DNA from: Aedes albopictus
Lineage: Eukaryota; Arthropoda; Insecta; Diptera; Culicidae
Direction: 5' to 3'
DNA length: 64,000 bases
NCBI RefSeq assembly: GCF_035046485.1
Contig: NC_085138.1
Coordinates: 47,093,464 to 47,157,463 of the forward strand
How positions within the stretch are numbered: the stretch's first letter is position 1; every line of letters begins with the position of its first letter. The position numbers were made by a program, and so were the translations under genes. This document shows, in pieces, positions 9,821 through 21,554 of the stretch. The notes beneath the pieces were generated by a model, which saw only the letters and a program-made list of their open reading frames with translations, was not told the origin of the DNA and ran no database searches.

Positions 9821-12800
9821 TTCTCTTGGAATTCCTCTGGATTTACTTTCCGAATTCCGCTGCAATTCCATCTGGAATTCCTCCGGGAATTCATCTGCAA
9901 TTTCTCCTAGAATTTATCTGAAATTCCCAGTGGAATTATGCTGGAATTCCTTTGAAAACTCCATCTGGAATTCATCTGGAATTCCACTTATACTTTCCCT
10001 AGAATTCCTCCTGGAATTCCTCTGGAATTCCTCTGGAACTCCTCTGGAATTCCTCTGGAATTCCTCTGGAATTCCTCCTTGAATTCGTCTGGTATTCCTC
10101 CTAGAATTCGTCTGGAATTCCTCCTGGAATTCCTCCAGGAATTCCTCTGGAATTCCTCTAGGAATTCCTCTGGAATTCCTCCAGGAATTCCTCTGGAATT
10201 CCTCTGGAATTCCTCTGGAATTCCTCTGCAATTCCTCTGGAATTCTTCTGGAATTCCTCTGGAATTCCTCTGGAATTCCTCTGGAATTCCTCTGGAATTC
10301 CTCTGGAATTCCTCTGGAATTCCTCTGGAATTCCTCTGGAATTCCTCTGGAATTCCTCTGGATTTCCTCCTGGAATTCCTCTGGATTTCCTCCTGGAATT
10401 CCTCTGGATTTCCTCCTGGAATTCCTCTGGATTTCCTCCTGGAATTCCTCTGGATTTCCTCCTGGAATTCCTCTGGATTTCCTCCTGGAATTCCTCTGGA
10501 TTTCCTCCTGGAATTCCTCTGGAATTCCTCTGGAATTCCTCTGGAATTCCTCTGGAATTCCTCTGGAATTCCTCTGGAATTCCTCTGGAATTCCTCTGGA
10601 ATTCCTCTGGAATTCCTCTGGAATTCCTCTGGAATTCCTCTGGAATTCCTCTGGAATTCCTCCTGGAATTCCTCTGGAATTCCTCCTGGAATTCCTCTGG
10701 AATTCCTCCTGGAATTCCTCTGGAGTTCCTCCTGGAATTCCTCTGGAATTCCTCCTAGAATTCCTCTGGAATTCCTCCTGGAATTCCTCTGGAATTCCTC
10801 CTGGAATTCCTCTGGAATTCCTCCTGGAATTCCTCTGGAATTCCTCCTGGAATTCCTCTGGAATTCCTCCTGGAATTCCTCTGGAATTCCTCCTGGAATT
10901 CCTCTGGAATTCCTCCTGGAATTCCTCTGGAATTCCTCTGGAATTCCTCTGGAATTTCTCTGGAATTCCTCCTGGAAGTCCTCTGGAATTCCTCTGGAAT
11001 TCCTCCTGGAATTCCTCTGGAATTCCTCCTAGAATTCCTCTGGAATTCCTCCTGGAATTCCTCTGGAATTCCTCCTGGAATTCCTCTGGAATTCCTCCTG
11101 GAATTCCTCTGGAATTCCTCCTGGAATTCCTCTGGAATTCCTCCTGGAATTCCTCCTGGAATTCCTCCTGGAATTCCTCTGGAATTCCTCCTGGCATTCC
11201 TCTGGAATTCCTCCTGGAATTCTTCCTGGAATTCTTCCTGGAATTCCTCCTGGAATTCCTCTGGAATTCCTCCTGGAATTCCTCTGGAATTCCTCCTGGA
11301 ATTCCTCGGGAATTCCTCCTGGAATTCCTCTGGAATTCCTCCTGGAATTCCTCTGGAATTCCTCCTGGAATTCCTCTGGAATTCCTCCTGGAATTCCTCT
11401 GGAATTCCTCCTGGAATTCCTCTGGAATTCCTCCTGGAATTCCTCTGGAATTCCTCCTGGAATTCCTCTGGAATTCCTCCTGGAATTCCTCTGGAATTCC
11501 TCCTGGAATTCCTCTGGAATTCCTCCTGGAATTCCTCTGGAATTCCTCCTGGAATTCCTCTGGAATTCCTCCTGGAATTCCTCTGGAATTCCTCCTGGAA
11601 TTCCTCTGGAATTTCTCCTGGAATTCCTCTAGAATTTCTCCTGGAATTCCTCTGGAATTCCTCCTGGAATTCCTCTGGAATTCCTCCTGGAATTCCGCTG
11701 GAATTTCTCCTAAAATTCCTCTGGAATTTCTCTTGGAATTACTCCTGGAATTTCTCTGGAAATCCTGCTGAATTCCGCTGGAATTCCTTCTGGAATTCCT
11801 CTGGAATTCCTTCTGGAATTCCTCTGGAATTCCTTCTGGAATTCCTCTGGAATTCCTTCTGGAATTCCTCTGGAATTCCTTCTGGAATTCCTCTGGAATT
11901 CCTTCTGGAATTCCTCTGGAATTCCTTCTGGAATTCCTCTGGAATTCCTTTTGAAATTCCTCTGGAATTCCTCCTGGAATTCATCTGGAATTCCTCCTGG
12001 AATTCCTCTGGAATTCCTCCTGGAATTCCTCTGGAATTCCTCCTGGAATTCCTCTGGAATTTCTCCTGGAATTCCTCTGGAATTCCTCCTGGCATTCCTC
12101 TGGAATTCCTCCTGGAATTCCTCTGGAATTCCTCCTGGAATTCCTCTGGAATTCCTCCTGGAATTCCTCTGGAATTTCTCCTGGAATTCCTCTGGAATTT
12201 CTCCTGGAATTCCTCTGGAATTCCTCCTGGAATTCCTCTGGAATTCCTCCTGGAATTCCTCTGGAATTCCTCCTGGAATTCCTCTGGAATTCCTCCTGGA
12301 ATTCCTCTGGAATTCCTCCTGGAATTCCTCTGGAATTCCTCCTGGAATTCCTCTGGAATTCCTCCTGGAATTCCTCTGGAATTTCTCCTAAAATTCCTCT
12401 GGAATTTCTCTTGGAATTACTCCTGGAATTTCTCTGGAAATCCTGCTGAATTCCTCTGGAATTCCTTCTGGAATTCCTCTGGAATTCCTTCTGGAATTCC
12501 TCTGGAATTCCTTCTGGAATTCCTCTGGAATTTCTCCTGGAATTCCTCTGGAATTCCTTCTGGAATTCCTCTGGAATTTCTTCTGGAATTCCTCTGGAAT
12601 TCCTCCTGGAATTCCTCTGGAATTCCTCTTGGAATTCCTCCTGGAATTCCTCTGCAATTCCTCCTGGAATTCCTCTGGAATTCCTCCTGGAATTCCTCTG
12701 GAATTCCTCCTGGAATTCCTCCTGGAATTCCTCTGGAATTCCTCCTGGAATTCCTCTGGAATTCCTCCTGGAATTCCTCTGGAATTCCTCCTGGAATTCC

Positions 12801-14545
12801 TCTGGAATTCCTCCTGGAATTCCTCTGGAATTCCTCCTGGAATTCCTCTGGAATTCCTCCTGGAATTCCTCTGGAATTCCTCCTGGAATTCCTCTGGAAT
12901 TCCTCCTGGAATTCCTCTGGAATTCCTCCTGGAATTCCTCTGGAATTCCTCCTGGAATTCCTCTGGAATTCCTCCTGGAATTCCTCTGGAATTCCTCCTG
13001 GAATTCCTCTGGAATTCCTCCTGGAATTCCTCTGGAATTTCTCCTGGAATTCCTCTGGAATTCCTCCTGGAATTCCTCTGGAATTCCTCCTGGAATTCCT
13101 CCTGGAATTCCTCCTGGAATTCCTCCTGGAATTCCTCCTGGAATTCCTTTTGAAATTCCTCGTGGAATTCCTCCTGGAATTCCTCCTGGAATTCCTCCTG
13201 GAATTCCTTCTGGAATTCCTCCTGGAATTCCTCCTGGAATTCCTCCTGGAATTCCTCCTGGAATTCCTCCTGGAATTCCTCCTGGAATTCCTCCTGGAAT
13301 TCCTCCTGGAATTCCTCCTAGAATTCCTCCTGGAATTCCTCCTGGAATTCCTCCTGGAATTCCTCCTGGAATTCCTCCTGGAATTCCTCCTGGAATTCCT
13401 CCTGGAATTCCTCCTGGAATTCCTCTGGAATTCCTCCTGGAATTCCTCTGGAATTCCTCCTGGAATTCCTCTGGAATTCCTCCTGGAATTCCTCTGGAAT
13501 TCCTCCTGGAATTCCTCTGGAATTCCTCCTGGAATTCCTCTGGAATTCCTCCTGGAATTCCTCTGGAATTCCTCCTGGAATTCCTCTGGAATTCCTCCTG
13601 GAATTCCTCTGGAATTCCTCCTGGAATTCCTCTGGAATTCCTCCTGGAATTCCTCTGGAATTCCTCCTGGAATTCCTCTGGAATTCCTCCTGGAATTCCT
13701 CTGGAATTCCTCCTGGAATTCCTCTGGAATTCCTCCTGGAATTCCTCTGGAATTCCTCCTGGAATTCCTCTGGAATTCCTCCTGGAATTCCTCTGGAATT
13801 CCTCCTGGAATTCCTCTGGAATTCCTCCTGGGATTCCTCTGGAATTCCTCCTGGAATTCCTCTGGAATTCCTCCTGGAATTCCTCTGGAATTCCTCCTGG
13901 GATTCCTCTGGAATTCCTCCTGGAATTCCTCTGGAATTCCTCCTGGAATTCCTCTGGAATTCCTCCTGGAATTCCTCTGGAATTCCTCCTGGAATTCCTC
14001 TGGAATTCCTCCTGGAATTCCTCTGGAATTCCTCCTGGAATTCCTCTGGAATTCCTCCTGGAATTCCTCTGGAATTCCTCCTGGAATTCCTCTGGAATTC
14101 CTCCTGGAATTCCTCTGGAATTCCTCCTGGTATTCCTCTGGAATTCCTCCTGGAATTCCTCTGGAATTCCTCCTGGGATTCCTCTGGAATTCCTCCTGGA
14201 ATTCCTCTGGAATTCTTCCTGGAATTCCTCTGGAATTCCTCCTGGAATTCCTCTGGAATTCCTCCTGGAATTCCTCTGGAATTCCTCCTGGAATTCCTCT
14301 GGAATTCCTCCTGGAATTCCTCTGGAATTCCTCCTGGAATTCCCCTGGAATTCCTCCTGGAATTCCTCTGGAATTCCTCTTGGAATTCCTTCGGAATTCC
14401 TCTTGAAATTCCTCTGGAATTCCTCTTGGAATTCCTTCGGAATTCCTCTTGAAATTCCTCTGGAATTCCTCTTGGAATTCCTCAGGAATTCCTCTTGGAA
14501 TTCCTCAGGAATTCCTCTTGGAATTCCTCAGGAATTCCTCTGGAA
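9821..14545. repeat. Large GGAATTCC array with 23-bp higher-order unit
   Basis: About 4.7 kb of tandem repeat. The monomers are 11 bp (CTGGAATTCCT) and 12 bp (CTGGAATTCCTC). Over most of 10650-13080 and 13425-14390 they alternate strictly, giving a 23-bp dimer. Blocks at 10200-10360 and 10510-10650 are 11-bp only, 10361-10510 is a 23-bp unit with one GGATTTCC variant, and 13081-13425 is 12-bp only. Nearly every monomer carries an EcoRI site. Long open frames on both strands (418 and 427 codons) have 23- or 11-residue periods because the monomer lacks stop codons in any frame. They are not evidence of protein. Confidence 0.95.
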
Positions 14546-14618
14546 TTTACCTCTTGATGAAATAGAATTTACCTCTTGATAAAATTCAAATATTTTCATT
14601 ATTTGTACTTGCTATTTG

Positions 14619-14900
14619 CACAGAGAACAGACATCCAAGTCCAGTTCCAAAGCTGTGTAAGGAATTTAACGGTCATTTGAAATGGCAACACAAGTGGCAA
14701 CTTCGTGGTGGCGCTGCTGTCGCAAAGTTTCCACGCTGTTGTCAGTGGTGAATATTAAACTTATCTAGATATGCATACTCACCACTGACTGTGGCAATTT
14801 GCCGCATATGTGACGCTAGTGTTGTCAACGCTAAAAAAAATTGAATCCTTATACAGCAATCGAGAAAATTTTCAATATTCTTGGATGTCTGTTCTCTGTG
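14619..14900. mobile_element. MITE with hAT-like target duplication
   Basis: Terminal inverted repeats CACAGAGAACAGACATCCAA (left) and their complement (right, 14880-14900). CTATTTG immediately precedes (14612-14618) and immediately follows (14901-14907). Including the shared G this could be an 8-bp duplication, as in hAT elements. Non-coding. Confidence 0.7.
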
Positions 14901-14907
14901 CTATTTG

Positions 14908-16178
14908 TTTCAAAAATTACAGCGAAAAATTTAAAGATTAAAATTTAATTCTGAAGAAAAATATTATAGGATATTATAACATACAGCTCACTTCGACAAC
15001 CGGCCTTCACCTCACGACTCGTCTGCTCGACTGCTTCTGGCTGGCTGCTAGCAAGCAAGCGAGCACCAATTGGAATTTATGCAAAACTCATAAAAATCCA
15101 CCCTCGATCTCGGATGGCGCGCAGAACTGGCTGACTGGTGGTGACTGTTCATGGCTACAGGCAAAGCCAGCAGCCATAATGGGGTCACGCTACTACCAAA
15201 CAGATATTCTTGGATGGATGCATTCGTGTTGGGGCCGCAATGTTCCCACACCGAGAGATAAAAAAGCATTCAAAAATCTCTTTCGGAAAAGCTAGGGTAA
15301 ACCATTTTGAAGTGAGGTTCTTCCTTCACTTGTTCTTTTTGTGCCATGACTGAAATTTGTCTTTCTTGTCATGAATTCTGAAGAACGAGATCACAATAAA
15401 GTAATGGTCGGATATGTCTTTGTTACTGTTTGAATATTCTCTTTCTTGATCAAAGTCTGAACTAGCGAGCTCGTTCCATGTTTTTTTATTATTTTTTTTT
15501 TGAGTTTTTTTTATTTGAACAAGTATTTATATTTCTTCCTCTTCTGTCTCGTTTCCTTTCTAAACAAGGTCTGTTTCTATGCCATAACTCTTCACAACTT
15601 AACTGAACCACCTATGTTGCAATGTTTTTTTTTATTTTTTTCATCAAAATATTGAGAATTGTTTTGAACTTAGTTTAATACAATCGAGCTTTGTTCCTGG
15701 GTGAATTTATGTCCATTCGCGACAACTAGCTTACTCAAATCTAGTAAAAAAAGCAGTGAAAAATACGCTGAACCAAAATAAAAGAGTGCTTTAGTCGTCA
15801 TCTTCGTCGTCGCCATCGTTGCACAACCGCACCATCGTCATCGTACCATCAGCCATGGCATCGTCAGGATTTCACTCCTGGGAATCAAGCATCGCTTTTT
15901 ACCAGGTTTCAGCCGTTTGCCCGTCTCATTTTCCACCCGCGCACGCGTTTCCCAGCTCCAGCGATGACGACGACGACGGTTGGGTTGATCCTTTCAGTTG
16001 CCGGCTCGTGCATATATTTTTTCAAGAAGCTGAATAAATAAAAGCAAATTTATGGAAAGTAGCTCTCGAGCTGAAAATTTGGCGAACAATTTTGAGTCGG
16101 CTGGTGGGCATGGTGGAACGATAGTTATAAAAAAGGGCCCAAAATTAAGTTTTTAAATAAATCAATTATTTTTAAATT
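14908..16178. other. No gene recognised
   Basis: Unique-looking sequence with T-rich tracts and a GTC/ATC-rich patch (15790-15985). Short open frames at 15048-15269 minus and 15819-16037 plus have no recognisable domain, splice context or homologue that I know of. Confidence 0.55.
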
Positions 16179-16187
16179 TATTGAAAT

Positions 16188-16367
16188 GTGGAGCGGACCT
16201 GGTGTGATGGTTAGAACACTTGACTATCACACCGAGGACCTGGGATCGAATCCCATTCCCGACAGACTCGCAAAATGTGGGTTCTTCCTTCGGAAGGGAA
16301 ATGCAGCGTGGGTCCCGAGATGAACTAGCCTAGAGCTAAAAATCTCGTTAATTCAGATAAAAAAAAA
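16188..16367 (+). mobile_element. Complete tRNA-derived SINE (180 bp)
   Basis: A tRNA-like head carries box A (TGGTGTGATGGTTAGAACA) and box B (GGGATCGAATCCC). A body follows with CCCGAGATGAACTAGCCTAG and an A-rich tail. A 9-bp direct repeat TATTGAAAT flanks it (16179-16187, 16368-16376), giving exact ends. Transcription would be by RNA polymerase III, with mobility supplied by a LINE. Confidence 0.85.
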
Positions 16368-16376
16368 TATTGAAAT

Positions 16377-17862
16377 TTCTAGAAAAAAATAATAAAAAAT
16401 TTTAAAAAATTTCAATAAAAAAAAATAAAAACCGCAAATGATCCTTTTGTTTTTGCAAAAAAATCTAAAATGCAAACAAGTTTTCATAGGGAGTATTGTC
16501 AACATTAGATGATTAGTTTTTATTTTATAAAAAAAAATGGCGAAATATATTTTTTTTTTTTCAAACATTCCCAACATTTAATTTTATTTTTTTTTTTCAT
16601 TTCTTCTAAAGTTTTCAAATTGGTTTGACCAAACAACTTTTGTATAAATGAATTTCGTCATGAAACTTAGGAGACATAGCGATAGAGAACATTCTTTATT
16701 TTGGGATCCACATGGTATCTTAGTCTAGTGGTTTCTATTTTATCTTTTTTTATTTCTTATATATTAAAAAAAATAATAATTCAACAATCATTCATCATTT
16801 TTTCCACAGACTTTTCACATTTACCCCACTGTGCAAACGGTGGCAATGCGCTTTTCTTTGGCCGCGGTAGCATCGCCACCAAAGTGGGCTTCTTCGCTGA
16901 AGGATTGCTCCGTTTTGGGGAGGGATCGATGTTGTTGTTGTTGTTGTTGCACTGTTTGTTGAAGTAGCAGGCAAACTATTCTGGACGAGCACTTTCGGGA
17001 GATGAATTATTCCTGGCAAGCAGGGGCGCGAGCTTACAGGTCGGTCGGTAGCAAAACTGCACTCCAGAAGTTTTCTACAATAAGGCACCGAAAAGTTCTG
17101 AAGTTTTGAGCAGGGTGATGACGAAGGATCGGTAATCCGAGTTCTTTATCGAAACCATTAGTCAGGAAGAGTTAAGCTAGCAATAAAAGTTGCCGTGTAG
17201 TCCTAAGAGAGTAGTATCGTCAATTGTTTATTTCAATCAAAATGATTGGTTTTTGAAAACCTCACTCGAATTGAAAAATATCGACTCAAAAATGACAATT
17301 TTTTTAACTGAAAATGTTCCATTGTATTTTGTACTCTTTCAACACATTTTGATAAGCTGCCGTACAGATATGCACGACACGTGTATGAAGCTCCGAAAAT
17401 TATCACTGACCTTTGCAAAAAAAAAAAATGTATCCATTCCACCAATCACGCCCCATCATCCCAATCAACCAGAGGCAGAAAGCTGACTTTCGTCACGTTT
17501 CCCGGGCCATATAATTCAATTAATCGAAGAAAACCAGAACAACTGTGACCCAAGCACCATAACCACAAGCCATCGCAAGAGCTGCCAAAAAAGACAGAAC
17601 AATCAATTCAACCGAGAGCGAGGGCAAATAATTTCGGCCCACTAATCAGCAAACGAGCTCGCCAGGGTAGATTGGACTGGCCTGAACATGAGAAACAAAA
17701 AAAAGAAAAAATAATCACATCTGTAAGCGGTTACTCCATACTGGTGGTTTCCACTGAGAGGGTATGGACGATTCTGGGAGTAATTCACTTGTGGGGTTGA
17801 ATTGTTTTTCTTTTTCATCTCGCGCTTCGCTTCCCTTGCGATCTTCCTTTGATGAAGACCTG
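16377..17862. other. AT-rich stretch, no gene recognised
   Basis: Poly-A and poly-T runs dominate 16360-16620. The remainder is unique-looking, with a (GTT)n tract near 16930-16950. No supported coding region. Confidence 0.55.
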
Positions 17863-17867
17863 TGGCG

Positions 17868-19829
17868 TACTTACAAGTACTTTCAAGGTTATTCCGAAAG
17901 TGGGTCGTGCGTCGTATGAACAAGCAGCAACGAGTTTCAGACCTATCAGTTTGACCTCTTTTCTTCTGAAATGCTTAGAACGCATTGTGGATCATCACAT
18001 CCGTGATGTTCATCTGGCCATCGTGCCTCTTCATGTGAACCAACATGCCTACCAATCTGGTAAGTCCACTGTGACTCTTTTACACAAGGTTGTTTACGAT
18101 ATCGAGAAAGCATTCGCTCAAAAGCAACCTTGTTTGGGTGTTTTCTTAGATATCGAGGGTGCCTTTGACAATGTGCCTTTCGATGCCATATTGGAAGCCG
18201 CACGGAGTCATGGTATATCTCCAATGGTTTTCAATTGGATTCATCAGAAGTCTCTCAAATAAAGATAAATCAATCAATTAATCAATGGATTCATCAAATG
18301 CTCAAAAACCGATATCTCTTCTCGATATTGCGTCTAGCAGGGATTAGGAAATTGAGTGTTTGTGGATGCCCCCAAGGGGGAGTCTTATCACCGCTTTTGT
18401 GGAATCTCGTAGCTGATACGCTATTGAGACAACTCAATAATAGCGGTTTTCCTACTTATGGTTTTGCCGACGACTACCTAACATTGTTAGTCGGTATGTG
18501 CATCACCACCCTTTTCGACCTGATGCAAAGCGCTCTTCAGGTAGTTGAGGTTTGGTGTCGCCAATATGGCCTTTCGGTTAATCCGAGTAAAACATCTATT
18601 GTTCTTTTTACGGAAAGGCGAAACCGTAATGGCGTTCGACCTTTGCGTCTCTTTGATTCTGAAATCGATGTGACTGAACAGGTAAAGTACGTTGGAGTCA
18701 TTCTTGATTCCAAGCTTTCCTGGACACCTCACATTGAGTTCAGAATCAAGAAAGCTTGTATGGCCTTCGGGCAATGCCGGCGAAACTTTGGTACAACTTG
18801 GGGTCTTAAACCCAAGTATATCAAATGGATCTACACAACTGTTGTTCGGCCAATATTGGCCTATGGTTGTTTAGTGTGGTGGCAAAAGGGCGAAATGAGA
18901 ACGGTCCAATCAATGTTAGGCCATCTCCAAAGGATGTGTTTAATGGCGATGTCTGGAGCGTTCTCTTCAACTCCCACGGCAGCGCTCGAAGTTCTCTTTA
19001 ACGTTGCTTCACTACACATTCATCTCAAACAAGAAGCACTTTCTTGCACTTACCGGTTACGGGTACTCGGTCTACTAGAGGAAACTCCTGTGAACCGCAC
19101 ATCAGCACACACCTCGTTGTTTCCACTTTTGGTGAATTTGGACAAAATTTTCCTTGCTCCAAGTGATCTTTCAATTGCATGTAATTTTCCATATAGAACA
19201 TTTTCCACGAAATTTCCCCCCGAAGAGTGGACATCAGGTTATCTGGAGAGAAGTATTTCAGACGGCATCGTATGTTACACTGATGGCTCCCTTCTCGAAA
19301 GTCAAGCAGGTGCTAGTATTTAGTCTCGTGAGCTAAGGCTGGATCAGTCTTACTCACTTGGTAGACACTGCACCGTTTTTCAGGCCGAAGTCTTTGCTCT
19401 TATGTGCGGAGTGCAATCAGCACTTCAGCAGCACGTAATGGGCAAAGTAATATATGTACTTCTGTTCAGATAGCCAGGTTGCTATTGAAGCACTTGCTTC
19501 GGCCAACTCCAGGTCGAAGATAGTTATCGCTTGTCGAACTCAAATCGAGCAGCTGAATTCAGCAAACGCTGTTCACCTTGTATGGGTACCTGGTCATTCT
19601 TCCATCGCTGGAAATGAATTGGCTGATGAGTTAGCTCGCTCTGGAGCATCACATGACTTCATTGGCCCTGAGCCAGCTATTCCGATATCGAAGTGTTGGG
19701 TAAAGCTTCAGATTCACACCTGGGCTGCTACTCAACACAGACAATACTGGAATAGCTTGGAGTCATGCCGTCAAACCATATGTATTGTACTGAGCCATAT
19801 GGATGATGGCGAATATTCAGCAAGCTGAT
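17868..19829 (+). pseudogene. Reverse transcriptase-RNase H of LOA-type LINE, broken
   Basis: Encodes RT motifs in order: FRPISLTSFLLKCLERIVD, HAYQSGKSTVTLLH, VFLDIEGAFDNV, GCPQGGVLSPLLW, the catalytic FADD, and VKYVGVILDSKLSW. The thumb region follows, then RNase H motifs (CYTDGS, CSDSQ, HLVWVPGHSSIAGNELAD). The product would copy element RNA at the nick and remove the RNA strand. Three lesions are visible: a 39-bp insertion with 11-bp duplication at 18247-18296, which shifts the frame; a TAG at 19321; and a frameshift near 19450. Subtracting the 50 bp restores one frame from 17849 through 19320, so the insertion came after mobility or was the first lesion. Confidence 0.8.
18247..18285 (+). 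mobile_element. 39-bp retroposon tail with 11-bp target duplication
   Basis: The sequence AGTCTCTCAAATAAAGATAA followed by ATCAATC repeats is inserted in the LINE reverse transcriptase frame. TGGATTCATCA occurs immediately before (18236-18246) and after it (18286-18296). It resembles the tail inserted at 2941-2983. Removing the insert plus one duplicate (50 bp) restores the reading frame. Confidence 0.8.
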
Positions 19830-20100
19830 TCATTTGCATGTGATAGCTGTGAATCCGATTATGGAACTTCATAACATTGCCCTTTTCAGGGCGCTGTTTG
19901 AACCCATTGTGGTATGCTTATACGTTAGTATCCTCTTCCAGGGTACTTTTCATATTTCCCTATCTGTCCTTATCCCCATCCTTATCCTTATTTCCTTCCT
20001 TTTCCCTCTGGTAGATAATGAAATAGGCTATTATTTTGGCGATGGCACAAATGTCCCAAATGGAGGATAACGTGCCTCTGGAGCCGGCCTTCTGATACCT

Positions 20101-20750
20101 CATACCTGATAGCCTTGAAGCGTTGCAACCCAACGAGAGTCCTTTTTACGGATATCAGGTTTGCAAAATATTATGAAGTTCTGTTTCATAATAGTTTCAT
20201 AAAGTTTCCAAGTTCTAGCACAATCACCTTTCAATATATGCTTGATGTTACGAATTGAGGTTGTACGGTATTGTACAGTTTGCAAGATGTCCTAGAGTTT
20301 ATTAGTTTAATCCTTCTTGTGCATTGGGATCATTTTTTACCCAAACCTTGCACTACGTCAGCGAGCTGTTGCCTCAATCGCTAATGCATCCACGTTAACG
20401 GTTATTGTCCACTTCCACTGATATCCATGGTGCTCCGCAATACAACGAAAATTCCACTTACGATTTTCGTGATGAGAGTTGCAAAATGTCGCGGAGCTCA
20501 GAACTTTCAAGGTCTACAAAATCTACCGCAATCAACATCTAGGTATCATAAGGGTGGTTTCAGAGGTACGTTATCCTCCATTTTGGACTACCTCTGCGGC
20601 TTTTCCGTTTCTTTTTACGATTGGCAGATATTGTACGGTTAATTAAACGACCTGGAGCTCGACTTCGATTTGGTGATACATACCCACAGACCATTTCTTC
20701 ATATTCTATGCATAGTTTTTTTGATGCACTCCGGTCGATAAAACCTGTTA
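20101..20750. other. No gene recognised
   Basis: Unique-looking DNA. Short open frames (20427-20642 plus, 20560-20799 minus) have no recognisable domain. Confidence 0.5.
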
Positions 20751-20754
20751 AGAA

Positions 20755-20918
20755 TGCATCTTCATAAACCACTTTTTGGGGGGAGGGGGGTCTGGCCAAA
20801 GTCTACGCTTCATACAAATTTTAAAATTTTTATGTGGATGAAAGTCTACGGACGGGAGGGGGGGGGGGGATTGTGTCGAGATGACCAAAATTTGGTCTAC
20901 GTGGTTTATGAACAGCCC
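20755..20918. mobile_element. MITE with CATAAACCAC ends
   Basis: TTCATAAACCAC at the left is the inverse of GTGGTTTATGAACAGCCC at the right. The interior is G-rich (two runs of G) with GTCTACG motifs. A related 3' end lies at about 27190-27240. Confidence 0.55.
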
Positions 20919-21025
20919 CTTACTTTCTTACAAAGATAAGGAAGCAGATGTGTGCAATAGACGAAAAAACTCAAGTGTGTGTTAAATTGACAAATTGAGA
21001 GATAAATTTGGGAAAAAAATATCAC

Positions 21026-21098
21026 TTGTTTTGTTGGGATTCGAATCCACGACTCCGTATCACTAGTCCGGCGCTTTAACCAACTAAGCCACAGAACA
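21026..21098 (-). pseudogene. tRNA-Thr(AGT)-like sequence
   Basis: On the minus strand 73 nt fold as a tRNA: box A GGCTTAGTTGG, anticodon loop CTAGTGA with AGT, box B GATTCGAATCC. The acceptor stem pairs at 6 of 7 positions, the anticodon stem at 4 of 5 and the T stem at 3 of 5. No genuine tRNA-Thr should have this U/A-rich acceptor stem, so it is a pseudogene or a SINE head. A run of seven T follows within about 15 nt, a possible Pol III terminator. Confidence 0.6.
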
Positions 21099-21214
21099 AG
21101 TTGCGATTCTGTGAAATAGAAAGTCAAACTGGATTCCAAGAACCACACTAACTGGGTCCGTCTTTCACAACTTTATCTCTCTTTCGGCTTAGAAATCGAT
21201 CTCTCACACTTTCA

Positions 21215-21440
21215 AATTCCTTTCCCTTCCCAACTGACTATGTGGACGTGGCCGGCGCCGTTATTGATAAAAAATGTATGAGCCGCTTAAATTGAACTTT
21301 GAGAATAAGTGGAGTGTCCCAGCCCTTATTTATTTGGATCTCAGTGCAATTGGTACCAGGTCAGATCAATCACGGAGGAGCAACCATTGACATGTATAGT
21401 CAGATTTGATCGTTTGATTTGATCGTTTGATCGTTTGTCG
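21215..21440 (+). mobile_element. Long tRNA-headed retroposon, 3' fragment (copy D)
   Basis: Matches the last 220 bp of the complete copy at 53161-53844 (reverse complement). It carries CCTTTCCCTTCCCAACTGAC, GATCAATCACGGAGGAGCAA and a tail of tandem TTTGATCG units. Confidence 0.65.
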
Positions 21441-21554
21441 GCTCAGATGTCAATCTCTCACACGCTCTCGGTTGTGCCTTCGAAATGATAAGCGTGAGCG
21501 AATGGTCAGTGCGAAATCAGTATGTCCTTGTGCATAAAAGAGCTGCACATTAAG

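Larger units (their letters stand above)
17863..20100 (+). mobile_element. 5'-truncated LOA-clade (Lian-like) LINE
   Basis: The copy begins inside the reverse transcriptase domain and runs through RNase H to a 3' UTR that ends near CCTTCTGATAC. Endonuclease and ORF1 are missing, consistent with 5' truncation. Clade assignment rests on the RT signature (GCPQGGVLSPLLWNLV, YGFADDY) plus a C-terminal RNase H. A fragment of the same 3' end is at 8460-8545. Confidence 0.75.

Noticed and set aside
9914..14406. Very long open frames on both strands (up to 427 codons)
   Set aside because: The monomer has no stop codon in any frame, so array length alone creates them. Residue periods of 11 and 23 follow the repeat, and no non-repeat domain is attached.
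16188..16270. Functional tRNA gene
   Set aside because: Box A and B are present, but the cloverleaf is poor, and a SINE body, A-rich tail and target duplication follow.
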